A stretch of DNA of 64,000 nucleotides. Source: Caulobacter ginsengisoli. GTDB lineage: Bacteria > Pseudomonadota > Alphaproteobacteria > Caulobacterales > Caulobacteraceae. The stretch is from assembly GCF_030814835.1 (NCBI RefSeq), contig NZ_JAUSVS010000001.1:439001-503000 (forward strand). Reading direction: 5' to 3'. How positions within the stretch are numbered: position 1 is the stretch's first letter; the number at the start of each line of letters is the position of its first letter. Under the pieces are notes generated by a model. The model did not search any database, was not told the DNA's origin, and saw only the letters and a list, made by a program, of their open reading frames with translations. Both the position numbers and the translations under genes were made by a program. Shown piece after piece: positions 9,111 to 16,135 of this stretch.

Positions 9111-9135
9111 GGCAGGTCTCCTCTTGACGAAACGC

Positions 9136-9147
9136 GTTGATATCAAC
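9136..9147. promoter_or_regulatory. Putative MarR operator palindrome
   Basis: The sequence GTTGATATCAAC is a perfect 12-base palindrome in the 47-base gap between the divergent VOC and MarR genes. Its size and TTGA..TCAA form fit operators bound by MarR dimers. A TTGAC lies at 9124-9128, ten bases to its left, so the site could cover promoters for both directions. Confidence 0.6.
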
Positions 9148-9157
9148 ATAAGGCGAC

Positions 9158-9598
9158 ATGTCAATGACACCCGCCATTGGACTGAGCGAGGTCCACCGTG
9201 TCCGCGACACCTGCTTCTGCCTGCAGGCCCAGCGGACGGCCCGGGCCCTGGCCCGGCGGTTCGACGAGGCGCTGCGGCCGGTCGGGCTGACCAACGGCCA
9301 GTTCTCGCTGCTGATGACCCTGGCCCGGCCACAGCCCTGGAGCGTCACCGAGGCCGCCGCCATGCTGGCCATGGACCGCACCACCCTGACCGCGGCGCTC
9401 AAGCCCCTGGACCGCCGCAGCCTGGTCGCCATCGAGACCGACCCCAATGACCGCCGCGGCAGGCTCCTCTCACTGACCCCCCACGGCCGCGCGACCCTGG
9501 CCGTCGCCCTGCCGATTTGGGAGCGGGTCCATGCGGAACTGGACGCCGTGGCGGACGCTTCGGTCCATGCGGGGATGCGGGCCCTGGAGACGGCGTGA
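9158..9598 (+). CDS. MarR family transcriptional regulator
   Basis: Winged-helix repressor of 146 residues. The recognition region reads WSVTEAAAMLAMDRTTLTAALKPLDRRSLV (about residues 65-95, split here by its helices) followed by the wing with DPNDRRGRLLSLT. The MarR family usually responds to small phenolic or lipophilic ligands and represses divergent and downstream genes. It probably controls the divergent VOC gene and the SRPBCC gene, whose original GTG start overlaps its TGA stop. Confidence 0.9.
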   Translation: MSMTPAIGLSEVHRVRDTCFCLQAQRTARALARRFDEALRPVGLTNGQFSLLMTLARPQPWSVTEAAAMLAMDRTTLTAALKPLDRRSLVAIETDPNDRRGRLLSLTPHGRATLAVALPIWERVHAELDAVADASVHAGMRALETA

Positions 9599-9645
9599 GT
9601 TCAATCATTCTTCCGGCTCCGGCCGGTGCGCTCTAGTCGGCCTTC
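9595..9645 (+). pseudogene. Interrupted 5' part of the SRPBCC gene (in-frame TAG)
   Basis: A GTG at 9595 overlaps the MarR stop (GTGA) and opens the SRPBCC frame: it reads MSSIILPAPAGAL, then TAG at 9634-9636, then SAFMDPAILVRWLPP. The segment before the stop fits the conserved N-terminal strand and helix of AHSA1-type SRPBCC proteins (normally LPAPxxxLY/WRAFTDP). A single base change from TAC or TGG would explain the stop. The rest of the frame stays open to 10035. Confidence 0.6.
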
Positions 9646-10035
9646 ATGGACCCGGCCATCCTGGTCCGATGGCTGCCGCCCGGCGAGATGCGCGGGGTCA
9701 TCCACCATTTCGACGGCAGGGTCGGCGGCGGCTACGAGATGTCGCTGACCTATCCGGACGGCGACAACCGCGGCAAGACCACGGCCAATGAGGATCGGGT
9801 CCGCGTGGTCTTCACCGAACTGGACGAGCCCCACCGCATCGTCGAGGCCGTGACCTTCGTCAGCGACGACCCGGCTCTCGCCGGGGTGATGACCATCGAG
9901 ATCATCCTGGAGCCCGTCTCAAGCGGCACGCGGATCGAGATGCGGTTCGAAAACCTGCCGCACGGCATCCGCCCCGAAGACAACAACGAGGGCGCGCGAC
10001 AGTCGCTGGACAATCTGGCGGCGATGTTGCGCTGA
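9646..10035 (+). CDS. SRPBCC (AHSA1-like) domain protein, N-terminus lost
   Basis: The open part of an SRPBCC/START-like ligand-binding protein, 129 residues from the ATG at 9646. It contains the WLPP turn, the HHFDGRVGGGYEMSLTYP strands, and the C-terminal helix ending NLAAMLR, but lacks the first beta strand and most of the first helix because of a TAG ten bases upstream of this ATG. The ATG has no clear ribosome-binding site; translation may restart after the TAG, or the gene may be dead. It follows the MarR gene and belongs to that unit. Confidence 0.7.
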   Translation: MDPAILVRWLPPGEMRGVIHHFDGRVGGGYEMSLTYPDGDNRGKTTANEDRVRVVFTELDEPHRIVEAVTFVSDDPALAGVMTIEIILEPVSSGTRIEMRFENLPHGIRPEDNNEGARQSLDNLAAMLR

Positions 10036-10050
10036 TCCTGCAGACCAGCA

Positions 10051-10138
10051 ATTTCGGTGACAGTTTACTTAGTTCACCCCGAGCCTCTTTCGGGGCCGCC
10101 CTGCCACGGGAGCGAATTAAGTAAACTGTCACCGAAAT
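10051..10138. repeat. Palindromic REP-like element, 25-base arms
   Basis: Arms at 10051-10075 and 10114-10138 are inverted copies with one mismatch; each contains GGTGACAGTTTACTTA. The arms are AT-richer than the surroundings. They flank 38 GC-rich bases. Short palindromes with this core occur beside REP-associated tyrosine transposases in many Proteobacteria (from memory, not searched). Lying after the SRPBCC gene and the end of the S66 gene, it could also end transcription from both sides. Confidence 0.7.
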
Positions 10139-10200
10139 AAAGCCGCCGCTTCGCCAGCCGATAGGACCTGACATGGGCGGCGGCGGGGCGGGGCGGCTGC

Positions 10201-11016
10201 CTAGCGGACCCCAAACGGCACGACCTTGTTGTCCGCGTCATGCCCGATGTCCGCCCGGCCCAGGTACGGAACCCCCGAGACCGCGCACCAGTGCTGGGCC
10301 ACCTCCTCCTCGGTCTGGGCGAAGTCGGGGTCGTTGTCCGGGATGTCGCTGCAGCGGCCCAGACGCAGGCCGGCCAGGCCTTTCACAGCGTGGACCACGT
10401 GCCACAGGGCCCGGTCGATACGGTACATGTGCTCGCTGACCTCCTCGATCAGCAGGACATGGCCGGTCAGGTCGGGCATCCAGGGGGTGCCGATCAGGTG
10501 GCTGAGAATGGTCAGGTTGAAGGCGGCGTGGGGCAGGGCGCCCAGGCCGGGCTCGAGGCTGGCGGGGTCGCGGTCGACCAGCCAGGCCAGGGCCCGCTCG
10601 ACGGCCGCCTGGCCGCCCTGGCGGTGAAGGTCGGCGGCGACCGGCCCGTGAGCCACGTGCGGGAAGCTGGCCTTGTAGAGGGCGCCCAGCATCGAGCCGG
10701 CGTCGCTGTAGCCCAGATAGGCCTTGGCGCGGGCCGCCTCGTTCAGCTTCGGCATCACCGCCTCGACGATGCGGCAGGAACCGTAGCCGCCCCGGCCGAA
10801 CCACAGCGCATCCAGGCTGGGATCGTTGGCGATGTCGACGAAGGCTCTGGCCCGACTGTCGTCGGTCCCGGCGAAATGGCCCCAGTCCTCGAAGCACTGC
10901 GGATGGAAGATCAGCTCGACCCGCCCGCCGAACCGGGGCTCCATGGCCGCGCGCAGGCGATCCGGAAAGGCCTCGATCAGCCGGCTGGCCGGGGCGACGA
11001 TGCCGATGCGCTTCAT
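10201..11016 (-). CDS. LD-carboxypeptidase, peptidase family S66
   Basis: Protein of 271 residues of the S66 family, which removes the terminal D-alanine from murein tetrapeptides in the cytoplasm. The nucleophile Ser104 sits in GYSDAGS after the RGGYGS loop, the catalytic Glu is in LLIEEVSEH near residue 195, and the His is in DIGHDADNK near the C-terminus. There is no signal peptide, as expected for a cytosolic recycling enzyme. It is divergent from a Mur ligase (51 bases apart), and the two probably act in one recycling route. Confidence 0.87.
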   Translation of the reverse strand: MKRIGIVAPASRLIEAFPDRLRAAMEPRFGGRVELIFHPQCFEDWGHFAGTDDSRARAFVDIANDPSLDALWFGRGGYGSCRIVEAVMPKLNEAARAKAYLGYSDAGSMLGALYKASFPHVAHGPVAADLHRQGGQAAVERALAWLVDRDPASLEPGLGALPHAAFNLTILSHLIGTPWMPDLTGHVLLIEEVSEHMYRIDRALWHVVHAVKGLAGLRLGRCSDIPDNDPDFAQTEEEVAQHWCAVSGVPYLGRADIGHDADNKVVPFGVR

Positions 11017-11067
11017 GCGGGACGGGGCCGTTGGTTGTTAAAGCCTCACCGCTTATAGCTTCGCCTC

Positions 11068-12468
11068 ATGAGTCTAAGCAGGTCTTACTTCTTCTGCGGG
11101 ATCGGCGGCAGCGGCATGCTGCCCCTGGCGATGATCCTGCGCGCCCAAGGCCACGCTGTCGCCGGCTCGGACCGGGCCCTGGATCAGGGCCGCACCCCGG
11201 CCAAGTTCGACTGGCTGCGCGGCCAGGGGGTCAGCCTCTATCCGCAGGACGGCAGCGGCATCACCGATCCCAGGACCCAGGTTGTCGCCTCGGCCGCCGT
11301 CGAGGAGACCGTGCCAGACGTCCAGGCCGCCCGGCGGGTCGGGGCCAGCCTGATCACCCGGGCCGAACTGCTCAGCGACCTCTTCAACGCCGCCCCCATT
11401 TCCATCGGCGTCGCCGGCACCAGCGGCAAGTCGACCACCACCGGCATGATCGGCTGGATCCTGCACCGGGCCGGCCGCGACCCGACCGTCATGAACGGGG
11501 CGGTGATGAAGAACTTCGTCACCGACGAAGCGCTGTTCGCCAGCGCCCTGGTCGGGCAGGGCGGTGTCTTTGTCAGCGAGGTCGACGAGAGCGACGGCTC
11601 CATCGCCCGGTATGATCCGCGTGTGGCGGTGGTCAACAACATCTCCCTGGACCACAAGTCGATGGACGAACTGCGGAGCCTGTTCCGCGGCTTCACCCAG
11701 AAGTCCTCGACCGCCGTCCTCAACCTCGACAACGGCGAGACGGCGCTGCTGGCCGGCGAGCTGGAAGCCGACCGGGTGGTGACCTACAGCCTGACCGACC
11801 AGGCGGCCGACCTCTGGGCCGGCGACATCGCCCCGGCGCCCGACGGCATCGCCTTCACCGCCCATCACGGCGAGGCGTCCGCGCGGGTCAAGCTGCTGAC
11901 CCCCGGCCGCCACAACGTCGCCAACGCCCTGGCCGCTCTGGCCGCTGCCCAGGCGGTGGGGCTGGACCTGGCCGAGGCCGCCGCCGCCCTCGACGGCTTC
12001 GCGGGAGTCCGTCGGCGCCTCGAAACCGTGGGCACGGCGGCGGGCGTGACGGTCATCGACGACTTCGCCCACAACCCCGACAAGATTGCCGCTACCCTGG
12101 CGACGCTGCACGACTTCCCCGGGCGCCTCTTGATCCTCTTCCAGCCGCACGGCTTTGGCCCGCTGGTCAAGATGCGGGCGGAGTTCGTCGAGGGCTTCGC
12201 GCGGGACCTGGGCCCGGACGACATCCTGGTCATGCCCCAGCCGGCCTATTACGGCGGCACGACGGACCGCAGCGTCACCAGCACCGACATCGCGGGTGAC
12301 CTGGTCGCCAGGGGCCGGCAGGCCGAGGCGTTCGAGACGCGGGCGGAATGCGTGGCGCGGTTGCTCGATCTCGCCCGCTCCGGAGACCGCATCGTGGTCA
12401 TGGGCGCGCGGGACGACACCCTGAGCCAGGTGGCGGCCGACATGCTGAGCGCGCTGGCGGGGCGGTGA
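11068..12468 (+). CDS. Mur ligase, MurC/Mpl family
   Basis: Protein of 466 residues with the three Mur-ligase domains: N-terminal GIGGSGM for UDP-MurNAc binding, the ATP loop [12 protein letters not shown] near residues 113-124, a DESDGS segment, the NNISLDH metal-site histidine, and a C-terminal domain with DDFAHNPDK and GARDDTL. The family joins L-alanine (MurC) or recycled murein tripeptide (Mpl) to UDP-MurNAc. Here it stands beside an LD-carboxypeptidase and away from a division-cell-wall cluster, which favours a recycling role, but the DESDGS motif is more MurC-like. I therefore give no gene symbol. Confidence 0.8.
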   Translation: MSLSRSYFFCGIGGSGMLPLAMILRAQGHAVAGSDRALDQGRTPAKFDWLRGQGVSLYPQDGSGITDPRTQVVASAAVEETVPDVQAARRVGASLITRAELLSDLFNAAPISIGVAGTSGKSTTTGMIGWILHRAGRDPTVMNGAVMKNFVTDEALFASALVGQGGVFVSEVDESDGSIARYDPRVAVVNNISLDHKSMDELRSLFRGFTQKSSTAVLNLDNGETALLAGELEADRVVTYSLTDQAADLWAGDIAPAPDGIAFTAHHGEASARVKLLTPGRHNVANALAALAAAQAVGLDLAEAAAALDGFAGVRRRLETVGTAAGVTVIDDFAHNPDKIAATLATLHDFPGRLLILFQPHGFGPLVKMRAEFVEGFARDLGPDDILVMPQPAYYGGTTDRSVTSTDIAGDLVARGRQAEAFETRAECVARLLDLARSGDRIVVMGARDDTLSQVAADMLSALAGR

Positions 12469-12485
12469 GGGCAGCCCACGCGCCT

Positions 12486-12509
12486 CTCCTCCTCGCTCGC
12501 GAGGAGGAG
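12486..12509. terminator. Perfect hairpin after the Mur ligase gene
   Basis: Eleven-base perfect arms (CTCCTCCTCGC and its complement) around a two-base loop, 17 bases after the ligase stop. There is no T run, so termination is possible rather than certain; it may simply be one of the intergenic palindromes. Confidence 0.4.
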
Positions 12510-12640
12510 CGAGGGGCACGCCGCAGGCGGCGCCCCACGGAGGAGGAGCCTTGCGGCGGTTCGACATGCCGCGGCATTGGTCGGCTGGCCCCGCAGGGCA
12601 GGCCCTCACCCGCTCCTCGCGCTGGCGCGCTCAGAGTCGA

Positions 12641-12659
12641 CCTCTCCCATAGGGAGAGG
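12641..12659. repeat. Small palindrome overlapping the acyltransferase ribosome-binding site
   Basis: CCTCTCCC and GGGAGAGG form an eight-base stem around ATA. The right arm contains the purine-rich Shine-Dalgarno sequence of the acyltransferase gene starting at 12667. Similar CTCTCCC/GGGAGAG palindromes are common between genes in Caulobacteraceae (from memory). The rest of 12469-12666 holds further imperfect dyads and no gene. Confidence 0.55.
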
Positions 12660-12666
12660 AGTTAGG

Positions 12667-13680
12667 ATGCAGGCCGCCGAAAACCTCCGCTCCATCCAGT
12701 ACCTGCGCGCCCTCGCCGCGCTGAGCGTGGTCTTCTACCACGCCACCCAGTGGGCCAGCGTCCCGGTCGATATCGGCAGCGCCGGGGTCGACGTCTTCTT
12801 CGTGATCAGCGGCTTCATCATGTGGCGGACCACGTCCGACGGGGCCACCGGACCCGGCCGGTTCCTCGCCAAGCGCGCCATTCGCATCGTCCCGCTCTAC
12901 TGGCTGATCACCCTCGGCCTGACCATCGCCGCCGTCCTCGCCCCCACGCGCTTCACCGACCAGGACCCGCAACCCGTCCACGTCATCCTCTCCCTGGCCT
13001 TCATTCAGCACCTCAATCCCAGGGGTGAACCCTTCCCGCTGCTCGGTCTGGGCTGGACGCTGAACTACGAAGCCTTCTTCTACGTCCTGTTCGCCATCGC
13101 CCTGGCCCTGCCGCGCACGACACGGCTGCTGTTCCTGGGTTTCGTCCTGGTCACCGGGGCCATCGCCGGCCTGATGTGTCCGCCGGCCTATGTCCTGCTG
13201 CTCAACCCGATGCTGCTGGAGTTCCTCTCCGGCGTGCTGCTGGCCGCGGGCCTGGGCAAGGGACCGGGCCCCGGCCGCTCCATCGGCTGGCTGATGTTCG
13301 GCGTCGGGGTCGCCGCGTTCGGGGCCCTGGCCCTGGGCCATTCGGCCTGGGACGCCTGGCGGCCGTTCCTGTGGGGCCCGCCGGCCTTGCTGCTGGTGGC
13401 GGGCCTGGCCTGTGTCGAGGCCGATGGCGGCATGCGCAGGATGCCGCCGCTGGGCCTGATGGGCGATGCCTCCTATTCCACCTACCTGACCCATCCACTG
13501 ACCCTGGGCGCCTTCGCCATGACCTTCGGGGTGCGACCGCTGTGGCTGTGGCTGCCCCTGGCTCTGATCGTCTCCCAGGCCGCCGGGATCGCCTGCTGGT
13601 TCCTCATCGAGCGTCCCATGACCCGGATGCTGAAACGCCGGTTGCTTGACGCAGGGAAGCCCTCGCATACTTCCCCCTAG
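12667..13680 (+). CDS. Acyltransferase 3 family membrane protein (OafA-like)
   Basis: Integral membrane O-acyltransferase of 337 residues. The N-terminus SIQYLRALAALSVVFYHA carries the conserved RALA and catalytic-type His, followed by VDVFFVISGF, the second signature. About ten hydrophobic segments follow. The family acetylates or succinylates sugars in O-antigen, exopolysaccharide or peptidoglycan; the acceptor is unknown. I chose the ATG at 12667, where GAGGAG lies six bases upstream; the longer frame runs through repeat sequence. It precedes the PQQ island with only 44 bases between. Confidence 0.9.
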   Translation: MQAAENLRSIQYLRALAALSVVFYHATQWASVPVDIGSAGVDVFFVISGFIMWRTTSDGATGPGRFLAKRAIRIVPLYWLITLGLTIAAVLAPTRFTDQDPQPVHVILSLAFIQHLNPRGEPFPLLGLGWTLNYEAFFYVLFAIALALPRTTRLLFLGFVLVTGAIAGLMCPPAYVLLLNPMLLEFLSGVLLAAGLGKGPGPGRSIGWLMFGVGVAAFGALALGHSAWDAWRPFLWGPPALLLVAGLACVEADGGMRRMPPLGLMGDASYSTYLTHPLTLGAFAMTFGVRPLWLWLPLALIVSQAAGIACWFLIERPMTRMLKRRLLDAGKPSHTSP

Positions 13681-13724
13681 AGACTCCGGGCGCAGACCCC
13701 GGAGCAGGGCGAGGAAACGGGACT

Positions 13725-15953
13725 ATGGGCAAGCGCAACGCCGCGATCGCGGCCGTGTTGGTCATCGGTTTAGCGGCGGGCCTCACCGCCTGCGGCCCCA
13801 AGGCCAAGCCGGGCGGGCCGCCGGCCGAGCCGTCGGGGACGGCCCCCTATGTCGTCGACGGGGCGGCGATCATCAACGCCGACGCCAATCCCGGCGAATG
13901 GCTGAGCCACGGCCGCACCTACAACGAGCAGCGCTACAGCCCGCTCGACAGGATCAACGCCGGCAACGTCGCCAAGCTGGGCCTGGCCTGGAGCTTCGAT
14001 CTGCCCGAGGACCGCGGCGTAGAGGCCACCCCGCTGATGAGCGAGGGTGTGCTCTACACCACCAGCTCCTGGTCGGTGGTCCGCGCCTTCGACGCCAAGA
14101 GCGGCCAGCTGCTGTGGACCTATGATCCCAAGGTGGCCAAGGCCACCGACATCAAGGCCTGTTGCGACGCGGTCAACCGGGGCGTCGCCCTCTGGCGCGG
14201 CCGGGTCTATGTCGGCACGCTGGACGGCCGGCTGGAAGCCATCGACGCCAAGAGCGGCAAGCTGGCCTGGTCGGTGGTCACCGTCGACCAGAACAAGCCC
14301 TACACCATCACCGGCGCCCCCCGGGTCGTCAAAGGCAAGGTGCTGATCGGCAACGGCGGCGCGGAGCTGGGCGTGCGCGGCTATCTCTCGGCCTATGACG
14401 CCGAGACCGGCAAGCTGGTCTGGCGCTTCTACACCGTGCCGGGCCTCAAGCCGACCGATGGCGCGGCCTCGGACAAGGCGATGGATATCGCCCGCAAGAC
14501 CTGGGACACCGACGGGGAGTGGAAGAAGACCGGCGGCGGCGGCACGGTCTGGGATTCCATGGCCTACGACCCGGACCTGGACCTGCTCTATATCGGGGTC
14601 GGCAACGGCTCGCCCTGGAATCGTGAGAAGCGCTCGCCCAAGGGCGGCGACAACCTGTTCCTGTCCTCGATCGTGGCGCTCAAGCCCGACACCGGCGAAT
14701 ACGTCTGGCACTACCAGACCACGCCCGGCGAGAGCTGGGACTACACCGCCACCCAGCACATCATCCTGGCCGACATCTCCATCGGCGGGCAGGTGCGCAA
14801 GGTGCTGATGCAGGCGCCCAAGAACGGCTTCTTCTACGTGCTGGACCGGGCGACCGGCAGGTTCATCTCGGGCCAGAAATACGTCGCGGCGGTCAACTGG
14901 GCGACCGGCATCGACCAGGCCAGCGGCCGGCCGATCGAAACCCCCGAGGCCCGCTACAAGACGGCCATGCACCTGTCGAACCCGGGACCGCTCGGGGCCC
15001 ACAACTGGCAGCCCATGGCCTTCAGCCCGCGCACGGGCCTGGTCTATATCCCGACCCAGGAAATCCCTTTCCCCTACATGCAGCCGGGCAAGGCCGGCGG
15101 GGCCGACCGCTATCGGCCGCAGGGCTGGAACGTCGGGGTCGACTTCCTGGCCGCGGGCCTGCCCGACGACAAGGCGACCCTGACGGCGATCAAGGCCTCG
15201 CTGAAGGGCCGGCTGGTCGCCTGGGATCCGGTGACCCAGACCGAGAAGTGGGCGGTCAACTATGACGGCCCGTGGAACGGCGGGGTGCTGGCCACCGGCG
15301 GCGGGCTGATCTTCCAGGGTTCGGCCACCGGCGAACTGGCGGCCTATGACGCCGCCACTGGCAAGAAGCTGTGGGCCTTCCAGGCCCAGACGGGCATCGT
15401 CGCCCCGCCGATGACCTACGAGATCGATGGCGAGCAGTATGTGGCGGTGATGGCGGGCTTTGGCGGCGGCTTCGCCACCTCGGCCGGGGCGGGGGTCAAC
15501 CCGATCTCCAACGGCCAGCGGCGGCTGCTGGTCTTCAAGCTGGGGGGCAAGGGCGTGCTGCCGGTCATCCCGGCCACGGTGAAGACCTGGCCCGACCTGC
15601 CGCCGGTGACCGCGACCCAGGCCCAGATCGACTCCGGCATGGCCTACTACTCGGCCAACTGCGGCGTCTGCCACGGGGCCAGCGGCGTCTCCAACTTCTC
15701 CATCCCCGACCTGCGCTACTCGCTGGTGACCACCAATGCGGCGGTCTGGCAGGGCGTGGTCATCGGCGGCGACCGGGCCGAGGGCGGCATGGTCAGCTTT
15801 AAGGCCCTGCTGAAGCCGGCGGATGCGGAGAACATCCGGCAGTACCTGCTGAACCTGGCCCATCGCCAGAAGGACGGCACGGCCGACAGGCCCATCGTGG
15901 TGGCGGACAAGCCGGCTTCGACGGTGAAGATGAAGCCGGCTGCGAAAAAGTAA
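13725..15953 (+). CDS. PQQ-dependent alcohol dehydrogenase with C-terminal haem c (lipoprotein)
   Basis: Quinohaemoprotein of 742 residues. It starts with a lipoprotein signal (lipobox LTAC near residue 24), so it is anchored in the periplasm. An eight-bladed propeller follows with the PQQ-contacting vicinal cysteine pair CC at about 145-146 in ACCDAVNRG, the catalytic-Asp region ESWDYTATQH, and the tryptophan-docking repeats. The C-terminal cytochrome domain has CGVCH at residues 646-650 and a likely Met ligand in GGMVSFKALL. This is the type II PQQ alcohol dehydrogenase layout: alcohol oxidised, electrons passed to haem c and then to the respiratory chain. GAGGAAACGG provides the ribosome-binding site. 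Confidence 0.93.
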   Translation: MGKRNAAIAAVLVIGLAAGLTACGPKAKPGGPPAEPSGTAPYVVDGAAIINADANPGEWLSHGRTYNEQRYSPLDRINAGNVAKLGLAWSFDLPEDRGVEATPLMSEGVLYTTSSWSVVRAFDAKSGQLLWTYDPKVAKATDIKACCDAVNRGVALWRGRVYVGTLDGRLEAIDAKSGKLAWSVVTVDQNKPYTITGAPRVVKGKVLIGNGGAELGVRGYLSAYDAETGKLVWRFYTVPGLKPTDGAASDKAMDIARKTWDTDGEWKKTGGGGTVWDSMAYDPDLDLLYIGVGNGSPWNREKRSPKGGDNLFLSSIVALKPDTGEYVWHYQTTPGESWDYTATQHIILADISIGGQVRKVLMQAPKNGFFYVLDRATGRFISGQKYVAAVNWATGIDQASGRPIETPEARYKTAMHLSNPGPLGAHNWQPMAFSPRTGLVYIPTQEIPFPYMQPGKAGGADRYRPQGWNVGVDFLAAGLPDDKATLTAIKASLKGRLVAWDPVTQTEKWAVNYDGPWNGGVLATGGGLIFQGSATGELAAYDAATGKKLWAFQAQTGIVAPPMTYEIDGEQYVAVMAGFGGGFATSAGAGVNPISNGQRRLLVFKLGGKGVLPVIPATVKTWPDLPPVTATQAQIDSGMAYYSANCGVCHGASGVSNFSIPDLRYSLVTTNAAVWQGVVIGGDRAEGGMVSFKALLKPADAENIRQYLLNLAHRQKDGTADRPIVVADKPASTVKMKPAAKK

Positions 15954-15956
15954 CCC

Positions 15957-16132
15957 TTGAGAACCCTTCCTCCTCGATGGAGGAAGGGCAGGGTTGGTGG
16001 TGTTCGCTCGGTGTAGGGGGAAGCGTGAGGGGTGGCGCATGCGCCCCCCCTGCGCCTGCCCGGAAACGCCCTGCCACCACCACCATCCCCAACCCTTCCT
16101 CCATCGAGGAGGAAGGGAGCTTTTTGAGAACC
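15957..16132. mobile_element. Nested palindromic element with 9-base flanking direct repeats
   Basis: Two perfect 25-base inverted copies lie at 15964-15988 and 16093-16117; each copy is itself a hairpin with ten-base arms (CCCTTCCTCC / GGAGGAAGGG) around TCGAT. The nine-base word TTGAGAACC stands at 15957-15965 and again at 16124-16132 in the same orientation, as a target-site duplication would. The interior of about 100 bases has no gene. It separates the PQQ alcohol dehydrogenase from the TonB receptor and its right arm contains the receptor's only purine-rich ribosome-binding sequence. Confidence 0.6.
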
Positions 16133-16135
16133 TGA

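Noticed and set aside
12469..12666. Small gene in the gap before the acyltransferase
   Set aside because: The open frame there runs through palindromic repeats and has no ribosome-binding site.
13770..16040. Open frame of 756 codons on the minus strand
   Set aside because: It is antisense to the PQQ alcohol dehydrogenase, has the arginine/alanine/glycine-rich composition of GC-rich shadow frames and no motif.
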